This document shows, in pieces, positions 50,472 through 58,919 of a stretch of 64,000 nt of DNA. The number at the start of each line of letters is the position of its first letter. Positions within the stretch are counted from its first letter, which is position 1. The stretch comes from Candidatus Hadersleviella danica (GTDB lineage: Bacteria > Chloroflexota > Anaerolineae > Promineifilales > Promineifilaceae). The stretch lies in contig JADJSZ010000030.1 in assembly GCA_016711405.1 (NCBI GenBank), positions 1-64,000 on the forward strand, given 5' to 3'. The notes under the pieces are model-generated. The model did no database searches, was not told the DNA's origin, and saw only the letters and a list, made by a program, of their open reading frames with translations. A program made the translations under genes and the position numbers.

Positions 50472-52851
50472 ATGTTCATCGAGCAAGCCATCCGCCTTGT
50501 CACCCAAACGCCAGACAACTTGGCTTACCACATCCTGACCCTTCTCGCGGTGCAGGCGGCTTTGGCTTTGTCGCTGTGGCAATGGCGGCAACGGCCGAGC
50601 GACACCTTTGCGGGGCGACTGGCAGGCGCGGCCGTGCTCATCTTCCTCCTGCGCGTTTTGCTCGCCTTTGTGCTGGCCACCACCAGCCAAAGCGACTTGC
50701 TAGCTGTGTTGCCCCCGCTGGAACGCGCCTTAGACATGGCCCTCACGGCCGCGCTCATCTGGGCCTTCGTCCCCTCCCTCCCCGCCGCCCCCCGCCTAAG
50801 TGAAATCCTGCTCTTCTTCGCCCTTGTTGCCATTGCCGTGGCCTATGTGCTGGCGGGGCCGAGTTGGGCGGCGCAATTGGCGCAAGGGGTGGGCTACACC
50901 CAAACCGCCCAAGCAGGCGCGTGGAACATCGCCCAACTGGCTATGCTGGGGGTGGGGTTGCTCCTCGTTTTGGTCTCTCGGCCGCACGATTGGGCATTGC
51001 GGGGGCTGGCTTTGCTCTTGCTGGGCGGGGCACACCTCGCCCATTTGCTGGGGATTGGCGCAGTGGCGGCTGGGGTGCTGGAAACGGCCGTGCCCCTATT
51101 GGGTGCGCCTCTCCTATCTGGTCATCATGCCCCTGCTGGCCGTGCTGGCCTACCGCCACACCCTCGCCGAAGTGCTAGATTCCCAGTGGGGCACACGGCC
51201 GCTGGGCGAACAATTCGCCATTCTGCTCGATTTGGCCAGCGGCATGTTGCGCCAACCCAACAATCGCACCGTCCTACACGGCGCAGTCAATTTGGCGGCG
51301 CGGATTATGGGGGCAAATTTTGCGGCCGTGGGTACGCTCACTGGGGAAAGCCCCACCGCGCTGGCCACCGTAAGCTGGCAAAAAGATGATACGTTGCGCG
51401 GCGGGCGCACATGGATGCTCAACACGGCCGAGTGGCCGGGCATCCAACTTGCCATGCGCCAACGCACGGCCGTGGAACTGCTCCCCAACGGCCTCGGGGC
51501 GCGGCAACTGTTCGCCCTCTACCAAGAGTTGGGGTTGGCCAACCAAGGCGCGATGCTCATCGAGCCGTTGTTTGGGCCAAACGAAGAGCAAGTGGGCGTG
51601 TTGCTCCTCGGCGGGCCGCCCAACACACCTGCGTGGACGGCCGACGACAAGTCGCTTATCCCCCACTTGGGGCGGCACATTGCCTATGCGTTGGCTCAGG
51701 TGCGCCAACTGGAAACAGCCGCGCCACCCCCCCTCACCCACCCAACCCTTTTGCCCACCCCCGCCCACGATGAGCAAGTGGCCGAATTAACGGCCGAGCG
51801 CGATAAGGCCATCGGCCGTACCCTCGCCCTAACCGATTACGTGCAAGAGGCGCGAGAAACGTTGCACAAACGAGAGGTGGAACTGGCCGAACTGCAAGCG
51901 GAGCGGGAGCAGTGGCGCACCCAGCCCAGCCAAGTGCAATTGGCCACTTTGCAGGACGAAGTCTCTGCGCTACGCGAAAGTTTGCGCCAAGCAGAAGAGG
52001 CGATGGCTCTAGCCTCGGCGGGCGAGGTGGGGCTGAGCGCCGAATGGGTCATGCTGACCATCACCCATTATTCGGCCGAACTGGAACAAGCCCAACGGCG
52101 CATCCAACAACTCGAGGCGCAACTAGGGCAAACCAAGCTCGACCACAGCACGCGAAGCATCATTGCAGGGGTGGGGGAGGCGTTGCGCCAGCCATTGGCG
52201 GCGATGGCGGGCTACACCGAACTGCTCCTGAATGAAAAAATGGGTTTGCTGACCCCCAAACAGCGCAATTTGTTGGAGCAAACGCAAGCCAGCACCAGCA
52301 AAATGGAGAGCTTGCTGGAGCGAATTGCCCACGGGGAGACGGAATTGCTCCCGCCTGTGGCTGATTTGCCCGCCATTGATTTGGCTACCACGCTGGAAAC
52401 GGCCGTGAGCGACCTGCTTCCCCACTTGCGCGAAAAACAGGTGGTGCTGGAGGTGCAGGTCAGCGAAGGATTGCCCCCCCTACCCTTGCCCGCCGATGTC
52501 GTTCAGCGGATTGTGGCCCATTTGCTGGCCAATGCGCTGAAGGTGACACCTGCGGACGGCCGTATCACTCTATCCGCCCGCACCCGCCAGTGGCAGGAGC
52601 CAACCGACCCCGAACCGCTCAATTTTGTGCAAGTGACGGTGGCGGATGGCGGGGTGGGGATTCCAGCCACATTACGGCCGTTTGTGTTTAATCCCCGCGT
52701 GCGCCGCAACGGCTCCGGCCGCATCCCCGGCCTGAGCGATGACCCCGGCGTGTTGCAAGCGCACCAGTTGGCGCAACTCGTCGGCGGCCGTATCTGGGTG
52801 GAAAGCGAGGAAGAGGTGGGGAGTACATTTTATGTGTTGTTGCCGATTTAG
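50472..52851 (+). CDS. Membrane GAF / histidine-kinase-like protein lacking the phospho-acceptor His
   Basis: About 793 residues after repair of one shift at 51099-51103. Residues 1-225 contain about seven hydrophobic helices (ILTLLAVQAALALSLW to YLVIMPLLAVLAY). A GAF-like domain spans about 255-395 (GANFAAVGTLTGE, GAMLIEPLFGPNEEQVGVLLLGG), a coiled coil about 415-555, then a dimerisation helix pair with GEALRQPLAAMAGYTELLL, where kinases have SHELRTPL; the His position is Glu. The ATPase domain has the N box HLLANALKVTP and G1 DGGVGIP, but an abnormal G2 (GSGRIPGLSDDPGVLQ). It may bind ATP without autophosphorylating. It starts 400 bp after the giant gene, in the same direction; no response regulator is adjacent. 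Confidence 0.8.
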
Positions 52852-52852
52852 C

Positions 52853-52910
52853 TAGTCAGCTAGTCAGCCAGTCTCAGTCTCTCAGTCTCTCAGTCCCTTA
52901 CTCCCCTGCT
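52853..52910 (+). repeat. CTAGTCAG/TCTCAGTC microrepeat leader
   Basis: GCTAGTCAGCTAGTCAGCCAG, then repeated CAGTCTCT units, between the sensor stop and the LysM gene. CAGCTAGTCAGCTAGTCAGCC recurs at the end of the LysE-type gene (62960-62981). Confidence 0.6.
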
Positions 52911-52927
52911 CCCCAAAGATTCCCATC

Positions 52928-53926
52928 ATGCGCCAAGAAAGTTCTTCTCTCGCCAGCAAGCCGTGGGTGGCTCTGCTGATTGTGGGCAGTGTGCTGGCCA
53001 CTGTTTGGCTGGGGCTGTTTTTGGCGCAACAGGAGGGGCGGTTGGTGGATGGGGAAAATGGGGGAGAGGAAACGGCCGTGGCCATCCTCATCACCGCCAC
53101 CGCTACGCCCCAGTCCCCAGTCCCCAGTCCCTCAGCCCCAGTCCCCAGTCCCCAGTCCCCCACACCCGGCGAAGTCCAAATTATCACGGCCACCCCGTCC
53201 CCCGTCCCTAGTCGCCAGTCCCCCACCGCCAATCCACCTACCAAAACGCCCACCACGCCCAAACCCTCCTGTGGCAACATCCCGCAGGGGTGGATTCCCC
53301 ATGTGGTGCAGGTGGGGGATACGCTGGCACGGCTCTCGCTGGCTTCGGGGGCAACGGTAGCGGAAATTGGGCAGGCCAATTGCCTGACCAATAACATTAT
53401 CTATCTGGGCACAGAGATTTATTTGCCGCCGTTGCCCCCCACACGGCCGCCCTGTGGCCCGCCCGCGTGGTGGGTGCGCTACACCGTCAATGCAGGGGAG
53501 ACGATGTACTCGTTGGCCACCAGTCGGGGCACGACGGTGTATGCTGTTATGCAGGCCAATTGCCTGACCAGCCCCTATTTGGTGGCAGGGCGAGCCATCT
53601 TTTGCCACCCCTGCCCGCCACGGAAACGCCGCCGCCCCACCGCCACCCACGGAACCACCACCGCCGCCGCCGACCGAAACACCTGTGATACCCACGGCCA
53701 CGGCGACACCTGTGACACCGACGAGTACGGCCGTGCCCCCACCCCAACCGTGACGGCGAGTGCCACGGCCGTGCCTCCCACCCTAACAGCCACACCCACC
53801 GTCACTCCCGTTGCCCCCGTCACGGCCACCTTTACCCCCTTGCCGCCGCCAACGGATACGCCCACACCCCTCCCTGCACCGACTGAAACGGCCACACCGC
53901 TCCCCACCGATACACCCGCGCCCTAA
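52928..53926 (+). CDS. Membrane-anchored protein with two LysM domains and a Pro/Thr tail
   Basis: 332 residues as read. A short cytosolic N-terminus, one membrane helix (WVALLIVGSVLATVWLGLFLA), a Pro/Ser linker of CAGTCCCC-coded repeats, then LysM 1 (HVVQVGDTLARLSLASGATVAEIGQANCL, about 120-165) and LysM 2 (YTVNAGETMYSLATSRGTTVYAVMQANCL, about 182-225), each with a Cys before the next rung. LysM binds N-acetylglucosamine polymers, so a wall-facing role is likely. After LysM 2 the expected Pro-rich tail (LPATETPPP, PPTEPPPP) is spread over all three frames between 53610 and 53750, so at least two compensating indels are likely and the tail sequence there is unreliable. It ends in TPT-rich sequence. 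Confidence 0.8.
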   Translation: MRQESSSLASKPWVALLIVGSVLATVWLGLFLAQQEGRLVDGENGGEETAVAILITATATPQSPVPSPSAPVPSPQSPTPGEVQIITATPSPVPSRQSPTANPPTKTPTTPKPSCGNIPQGWIPHVVQVGDTLARLSLASGATVAEIGQANCLTNNIIYLGTEIYLPPLPPTRPPCGPPAWWVRYTVNAGETMYSLATSRGTTVYAVMQANCLTSPYLVAGRAIFCHPCPPRKRRRPTATHGTTTAAADRNTCDTHGHGDTCDTDEYGRAPTPTVTASATAVPPTLTATPTVTPVAPVTATFTPLPPPTDTPTPLPAPTETATPLPTDTPAP

Positions 53927-53961
53927 ACGAAGGGGATCAGCTTAATTCGATGGAAGAGTTT

Positions 53962-53990
53962 TTGACGGAACGTTAACGCTTCGTTACTAT
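53962..53990 (+). promoter_or_regulatory. Probable promoter ahead of the DUF11 gene
   Basis: TTGACG (53962-53967), 17-bp spacer, TACTAT (53985-53990). The spacer includes the palindrome CGTTAACG. The predicted transcript meets a terminator 45-70 nt later. Confidence 0.55.
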
Positions 53991-54038
53991 TCCCAAGCTC
54001 TGGCTCACGCTGGCGAACTTTATAATCCAAAAACTTTC

Positions 54039-54068
54039 ACGCAGGGCACACCCCTGCGTTTTTGTTGT
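54039..54068 (+). terminator. Leader terminator / attenuator candidate
   Basis: ACGCAGGG-CACAC-CCCTGCGT with TTTTTGTTG immediately 3'. It lies between the promoter at 53962 and the Shine-Dalgarno of the DUF11 gene (54089-54098), so it either ends a short RNA or attenuates the gene. It could alternatively end the LysM transcript. Confidence 0.7.
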
Positions 54069-54106
54069 ACAACCAAACTCACTCATCTGGAGGAAAGGAA
54101 TAACGA

Positions 54107-55976
54107 ATGCAAAAATGCACTTATCTGACATGAAACAACGATTAAACAAGTTGTGGTGGGGATTGGGGAGCTTCTGTTTGGCGGCCGTGTTGCTCTTGGC
54201 CACAGCGCAAATGACGCAAGCGGCCGAAGAGGAACTATTGGCCGAGGATTTAAGCACCTCGACCAAAACCGCCGCCCAAAACGAGGTTATTGCGGGGGGC
54301 ATCGTCGCCTATACGGTGGCGTTGCACAACACAGGCAATACCCCTGTGGTGGTGTCCATTACGGACACCCTGCCTGCCGAATTGACCTTGTTAAACCTAT
54401 CCACCTCGGCTGGGGTGGTATCAAGCGAGGGCAATGTCATTACGGGTTCCATCGCGATGAATCCTGCGGAGAGTGTGATGGTCTATTACACGGCCGAAGT
54501 CACCACCACGGCCGTCGTCGGTTCGCTCATCACCAACACCGTCGAAATTGTGGGCGGCTCAACCCACATCAGCCGGACAGCCACGGTGGCAATTATAGAT
54601 GCCACGGCCGACTACAGCGGCTCCAGCAAAACAGCCAGCCGTACAGGGGCACGGCGCGGGCAAACCATCCACTACACCCTCGTCATCAGCAACTCGGGCA
54701 CACTGAACGATAATGTGACCGTGACAGACACCTTCCCCACCCACCTGACCTTGGTGGGCACACCCACCAGCACGGCCGCTGGCACGTTTACCACCACCGC
54801 CCAATCGCTTATCTGGACAGGCGGGGTGAGTGCGACCACGGCCGTGACCCTCTCCTACTCCGCCGCAAGTGGGCAACAGCGCCCCCATCGGCGCGGTGCT
54901 GACCAATGAGGCGGTTATCGTCGGCACGGGCGATTCGGTGACAGTGGAAGATAGCGTGACTGTGCTAACCAGCGCCTCAAAAGCGTATCTGCCGCTTATT
55001 GTAACCCCTCTCCCCCCGTGCTGGAAATATCCACCACCCGCCCCAACAGCAGTAACAGTTGGACGCTTTCGTGGACAGGTGGGAGTGCAGGCTTGAGCTA
55101 CGAGGTACAGGAGTCGCAAACGGCCGATTTCGCGGCCGTGACCACCCTCAACCCCGGCACGCAAACTTCGCAGGCCGTACAACGCACCGCTTCCATCCAC
55201 AACCAGTCACCTATTATCGCGTGCGCCCCATCTCCGGTTCGCGCATTGGCGATTGGTCCAACACCGTGCGCGTCGTCAGTGCCTATGAAGATGAGTTCAC
55301 CGACAATGTCAGCAACTGGAAAATCCGCCGCACCACCTTCATCAACGAAGTAAACGGGTTTTACGAAAACAGCCAAAACGGCTTTGGCCATAGCTGGTAC
55401 GTCATTCGCATCGAAGACCCCCGCGATTGGGGCATTGCCAGCCCCTTGGTCGAGGCTCCTGCACCCCCTTATGCCATCGAATACCGCATCCAAACCCCCC
55501 AACCGGGCAATCTTATCTCCGCTGGGGCTATTTTTGGCGGCGACTGGAATGGTGTGCCTGAACCCGCAGGTTGTATCAATTACAGCACGTTAGAAACGGT
55601 TTACCAGCACACTGATTGCTTCAATCGGTTCTATTTCGCCAACATTATTTTGCACAATGGGGTCAAAATGCTGTTCGAGCGGGTAGATCAATTGGTATGG
55701 TGCCCCACTTGCACAGGTAGCCCGATGAAACGGTTCGGCGACATCGGTTCTAGCAATGAAGTCACCTTGCCGGGTCTAAATCCTGCCGATTTCAACACCT
55801 ATCGCTATGAGGTACGTGCCGATGGGATTAAGGTTTTTGTGAACGGAACCCAACGCTTTACCTATAGCGACCTGCGCTACCTCGACCAACCCTATTTTGG
55901 GATTGGGGCCACAACGGATGAGTATAGCAACTCGACATGGCGCATAGATTATTACCGCGTCACACCGTTGGATTAG
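54107..55976 (+). CDS. Secreted DUF11-repeat protein with fibronectin-like and LamG-like domains (frameshifted)
   Basis: About 620 residues after repair. A signal peptide (LGSFCLAAVLLLATAQMTQAA) precedes two DUF11 domains (VAYTVALHNTGNTPVVVSITDTLPAELTLL and IHYTLVISNSGTLNDNVTVTDTFPTHL), then AYLPLIVTPLPP, a fibronectin-like segment (SWTLSWTGGSAGLSYEVQES) and a C-terminal beta-sandwich (DEFTDNVSNWKIRRT to WRIDYYRVTPLD). Shifts lie near 54867-54871, 55012-55017 (C6) and 55201-55206. The start is ambiguous. ATG 54107 has the best Shine-Dalgarno (GGAGGAAAGGAA), but as written encodes only MQKCTYLT before TGA, overlapping ATG 54130. One missing A in the AAAAA run would fuse them; otherwise it is a leader peptide coupled by ATGA. 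Likely exported surface protein. Confidence 0.75.
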
Positions 55977-55990
55977 TGGGTTGCAGGGAC

Positions 55991-56027
55991 AAGTTACAAG
56001 TTACAGGTAAGAAGCGACTTGTAACTT
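55991..56027. repeat. AAGTTACAAG inverted repeat before the glycerate kinase gene
   Basis: AAGTTACAAG (55991-56000) and CTTGTAACTT (56018-56027) form a perfect 10-bp stem between the DUF11 stop and the kinase start. Confidence 0.6.
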
Positions 56028-56047
56028 TTAACCTTAACAATTCAACC

Positions 56048-57373
56048 ATGCAATTTCCCACCTTGCGCGAACCCATCGAACGGCTGATTGGCGCGGCTCT
56101 CGCGGCCGTTGACCCATACCACCTTACCCGCCACAGCCTGCGCCGCGAGGGGGAAGTGTGGCTCCTCGGCCGCCACCGCTTTGACCCACGCCACGGCCGC
56201 CTCTTTCTGGTGGCCACGGGCAAAGCGGCCGTGCCCATGGCCCACGCCGCCGCCCATATTTTAGGCGATGCCCTGCATGAGGGCATCGTCATTACCAAGC
56301 GGGGGCACAGCTTGCACCCGCTCGCTGAGGGCGCATACCCCCTGCGCTTGTTCGAGGCGGGGCATCCCGTGCCCGATGAGGCGAGTGTGGCGGCCACAAC
56401 GGCCGTGCTGGAGATGCTCGCCCAAACCACGGCCGACGACACCGTGCTGTGCCTCATCTCGGGCGGCACATCCGCCCTGCTTAGCCAGCCCCGCCTGCCC
56501 TTGGCCGCTTGGCAAACGCTGAACGAGGCGTTGCTGGCCAGCGGGGCAACGATCCAAGAACTCAACAGCGTGCGCCAACAATTGGACGAGGTGAAGGGAG
56601 GCGGCTTGGCTCGCGCCGCCGCCCCCGCCACCTGCATCACCCTCATTTTGAGCGATGTGGTGGGCAACCCGCTGAGCCTCATCGGCAGTGGGCCGACCAT
56701 CCCCAACCCCGCCTCCCCCGAACGAGCCAGCGAAATTTTGGCGCGGCACGGCCTACTCACGGCCGAACTCACCCCCCTGCTGGTCAAACCAACTCCCTTG
56801 GCCTCCAGCCCGCGCACGGCCGTTGTGGTGGGCGATGTGTCCACGGCCGCCCGTGCCGCCGCCGAAGAAGCGCAGGGCTGGGGTTGGGAAACCCGTTTGC
56901 TGACCACCCATCTGGAAGGGGAGGCGCGAGAGGTGGGCAAGATGGCCGCCGCGCTGGCCAAAAATGCCGCCCCCCGCACCTGCCTCATCTTAGGCGGCGA
57001 AACAACGGTGACATTGAGCGACAGCACTGGGAAAGGGGGGCGCAACACAGAGTTGGCGCTGGCGGCGGGGATGGCGTTGGAAGGGGTGTGGGGCGCGGCC
57101 GTGGCCACCTTTGCCACCGATGGCGACGACGGCAACAGTGGCGCGGCGGGAGCCATCGCCACAGGCGAGACGATGCGCCTCGCTCGACAACAGGGTCTCG
57201 ACCCGTTAGACTTCTTAAACCGCCACGACAGTGGCTCTTTTTTTGCCCATCTGCCCCACACCCTGCTCAACACAGGGCCAACGGGGACAAATGTGAATGA
57301 TTTACTGTTCATTTTAAGTGGGGTTGAGTGGGGATGTGGAATGCGGAATGAAAAGCCGCCCACTAATCACTAA
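56048..57373 (+). CDS. Glycerate 2-kinase (GckA/TtuD, MOFRL family)
   Basis: 441 residues from ATG 56048; the longer reading from 55937 starts inside the previous gene. This family phosphorylates D-glycerate with ATP to 2-phosphoglycerate in the cytosol, linking serine, glyoxylate or sugar-acid breakdown to lower glycolysis. Visible family marks: LVATGKAAVPMAHAAA (lysine of the nucleotide/substrate pocket), GIVITKRGHS, FEAGHPVPDE, LISGGTSALLSQP, LNSVRQQLDEVKGGGLA, LILSDVVGNPLSLIGSGPT, and the C-terminal MOFRL motif GGETTVTL..GKGGRNTELALA with FATDGDDG. No shift is needed. It is 26 bp upstream of the phosphohexomutase and probably co-transcribed. Confidence 0.93.
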   Translation: MQFPTLREPIERLIGAALAAVDPYHLTRHSLRREGEVWLLGRHRFDPRHGRLFLVATGKAAVPMAHAAAHILGDALHEGIVITKRGHSLHPLAEGAYPLRLFEAGHPVPDEASVAATTAVLEMLAQTTADDTVLCLISGGTSALLSQPRLPLAAWQTLNEALLASGATIQELNSVRQQLDEVKGGGLARAAAPATCITLILSDVVGNPLSLIGSGPTIPNPASPERASEILARHGLLTAELTPLLVKPTPLASSPRTAVVVGDVSTAARAAAEEAQGWGWETRLLTTHLEGEAREVGKMAAALAKNAAPRTCLILGGETTVTLSDSTGKGGRNTELALAAGMALEGVWGAAVATFATDGDDGNSGAAGAIATGETMRLARQQGLDPLDFLNRHDSGSFFAHLPHTLLNTGPTGTNVNDLLFILSGVEWGCGMRNEKPPTNH

Positions 57374-57399
57374 CCACCAATCACTAACCACTACCTACT
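57357..57399 (+). repeat. CACTAACCA microrepeat spanning a stop and the next start
   Basis: Degenerate repeats of ACTAATCACTAACCACC encode the kinase's last residues and run up to the ATG at 57400; no Shine-Dalgarno is seen. The same word family precedes the sensor gene at 50425-50465. Confidence 0.6.
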
Positions 57400-58828
57400 A
57401 TGCCCATCAAGTTCGGAACCGACGGCTGGCGAGCCGTAATTAGCGAAGAGTTTACTTTTGAGAACGTGCGGCTGGTTTCGCAAGCCATCGCCGCCTATGT
57501 GTTAGCCCAAAACCCAACCAACCCCAGTTTGGTGGTCGGGTACGATACCCGCTTTTTGTCGGACAGATACGCGGCCGAGGTGGCGCGGGTGATGGCGGGC
57601 AATGGCATCTTCACATGGCTCTCGCGGGCGGATGCGCCCACGCCGGCCGTGAGCTATGCCATTGTGGAAAAGCAGGCCACGGCCGGGGTGATGATTACGG
57701 CCAGCCATAATCCGCCCCGTTACAACGGCCTAAAGTTGAAAGCGGCCTATGGCGGCAGTGCCAGCCCCGCCACGAGTGCCCACATCGAGCAACTCATCCA
57801 GCAACAAGCTGAGGAGGGCATTCAGCCCCGCCTGCTGGATTTAGACGTGGCACTAGCCCAGAACCTCATCAAAAAGTTCGACCCCGCATGGGCGTATTAC
57901 GCCCACCTGAGCAATTTGGTGGATTTGGATATTCTGTCGGGCGGCGAGCTAAATATCGTGGCCGATGGCATGTATGGCTCGGGGCGGGGGGGTGATTGGG
58001 GAGGTGTTGTCACGCGGCCGTAGCCATGTGCACAACATTCGCCACGAGATGAACCCCGGCTTTAACGGCATCCATCCCGAACCCATCGAAAAGCATTTGG
58101 GGCAACTCATGTCCACCATTCAGGGGGGGCATTGGGATGTGGGGCTGGCCACCGATGGGGATGCTGACCGAATTGGAGCAGTGGATGCACTCGGCCGTTT
58201 TGTAGACCCCCACCGCATCTTCGCTCTCGTCTTGCGCTATCTGATAGAAAAGCGGGGCTGGCAGGGCAAAGTCGTGCGCACCGTCTCGACCACGCGCATG
58301 GTAGACCGTATCGCCGAGGCACACGGCCTCGAGGTCATCGAAACCCCCGTCGGATTTAACCACATCGCCGATTTGATGATGGAAGGAGGGGTGTTGATGG
58401 GTGGCGAGGAGAGCGGCGGCCTGAGTATTGCGGGGCACATCCCCGAGGGAGATGGGGTGTTGATGGGCTTGCTCATTCTGGAGGTGATGGCGTATTACGG
58501 CCGTCCCCTCCACATCCTCATCAACGACCTGCTGGCCAAATACGGCCCCGCCGAATACCGCCGCACCGATATGAAACTGCGCCAGCCCGTGGCCAAGAAG
58601 GCAATGGTGAAGTTGCTGGTGGATAACGCGCCCGCCGAAATCACAGGCGTGGCGGTGGAGCGGGTGGCCACGCTGGATGGGGTCAAATACTACTTGGCGG
58701 ATGGCTCGTGGTTGCTCATTCGGCCGTCGGGCACAGAGCCTGTTCTGCGCGTCTATGCCGAGGCTCCCAGCCAAGAGCGGGTGGATGCGTTGCTGGCTTT
58801 TGGGGAAACGGTGGCTGGTTTGGCGTAA
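57400..58828 (+). CDS. Phosphoglucomutase/phosphomannomutase family protein (frameshift at G7)
   Basis: About 476 residues after restoring one base at the G7 run 57986-57992. All four active-site loops of the alpha-D-phosphohexomutase family are present: phosphoserine loop TASHNPPRYNG, metal loop ATDGDADRIG, sugar-binding loop GGEESGGLS and phosphate-binding loop RPSGTEPVLRVYAE. The N-terminus IKFGTDGWRAVISEEFT is typical. It interconverts hexose 6- and 1-phosphates; whether glucose, mannose or glucosamine is the substrate cannot be read from the motifs. Intact motifs on both sides of a homopolymer shift argue strongly for sequence error. A hairpin after the stop separates it from the convergent McrB-like gene. 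Confidence 0.9.
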
Positions 58829-58838
58829 GGGGGGTTGG

Positions 58839-58876
58839 GGGACTAGGGACTTGAGCGCATTAAAGTCCCCAGTCCC
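58839..58876. terminator. Hairpin between convergent genes
   Basis: GGGACTAGGGACTT (58839-58852) pairs with AAGTCCCCAGTCCC (58863-58876) with one wobble. It lies between the mutase stop and the minus-strand stop at 58920; similar AGTCCC words recur at 61134-61190. Confidence 0.6.
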
Positions 58877-58919
58877 CCGTCTCCAGTCCCTAATTGCCTG
58901 AACCATGCCCCAACAACAA

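Noticed and set aside
54107..54133. Functional 8-residue leader peptide MQKCTYLT
   Set aside because: Possible, but a missing A in the A5 run explains it equally well given the many indels here; kept only as part of the leader finding.
55960..57363. 467-residue open frame on the minus strand
   Set aside because: Antisense to the complete glycerate kinase, whose motifs are intact; no domain in the minus reading.
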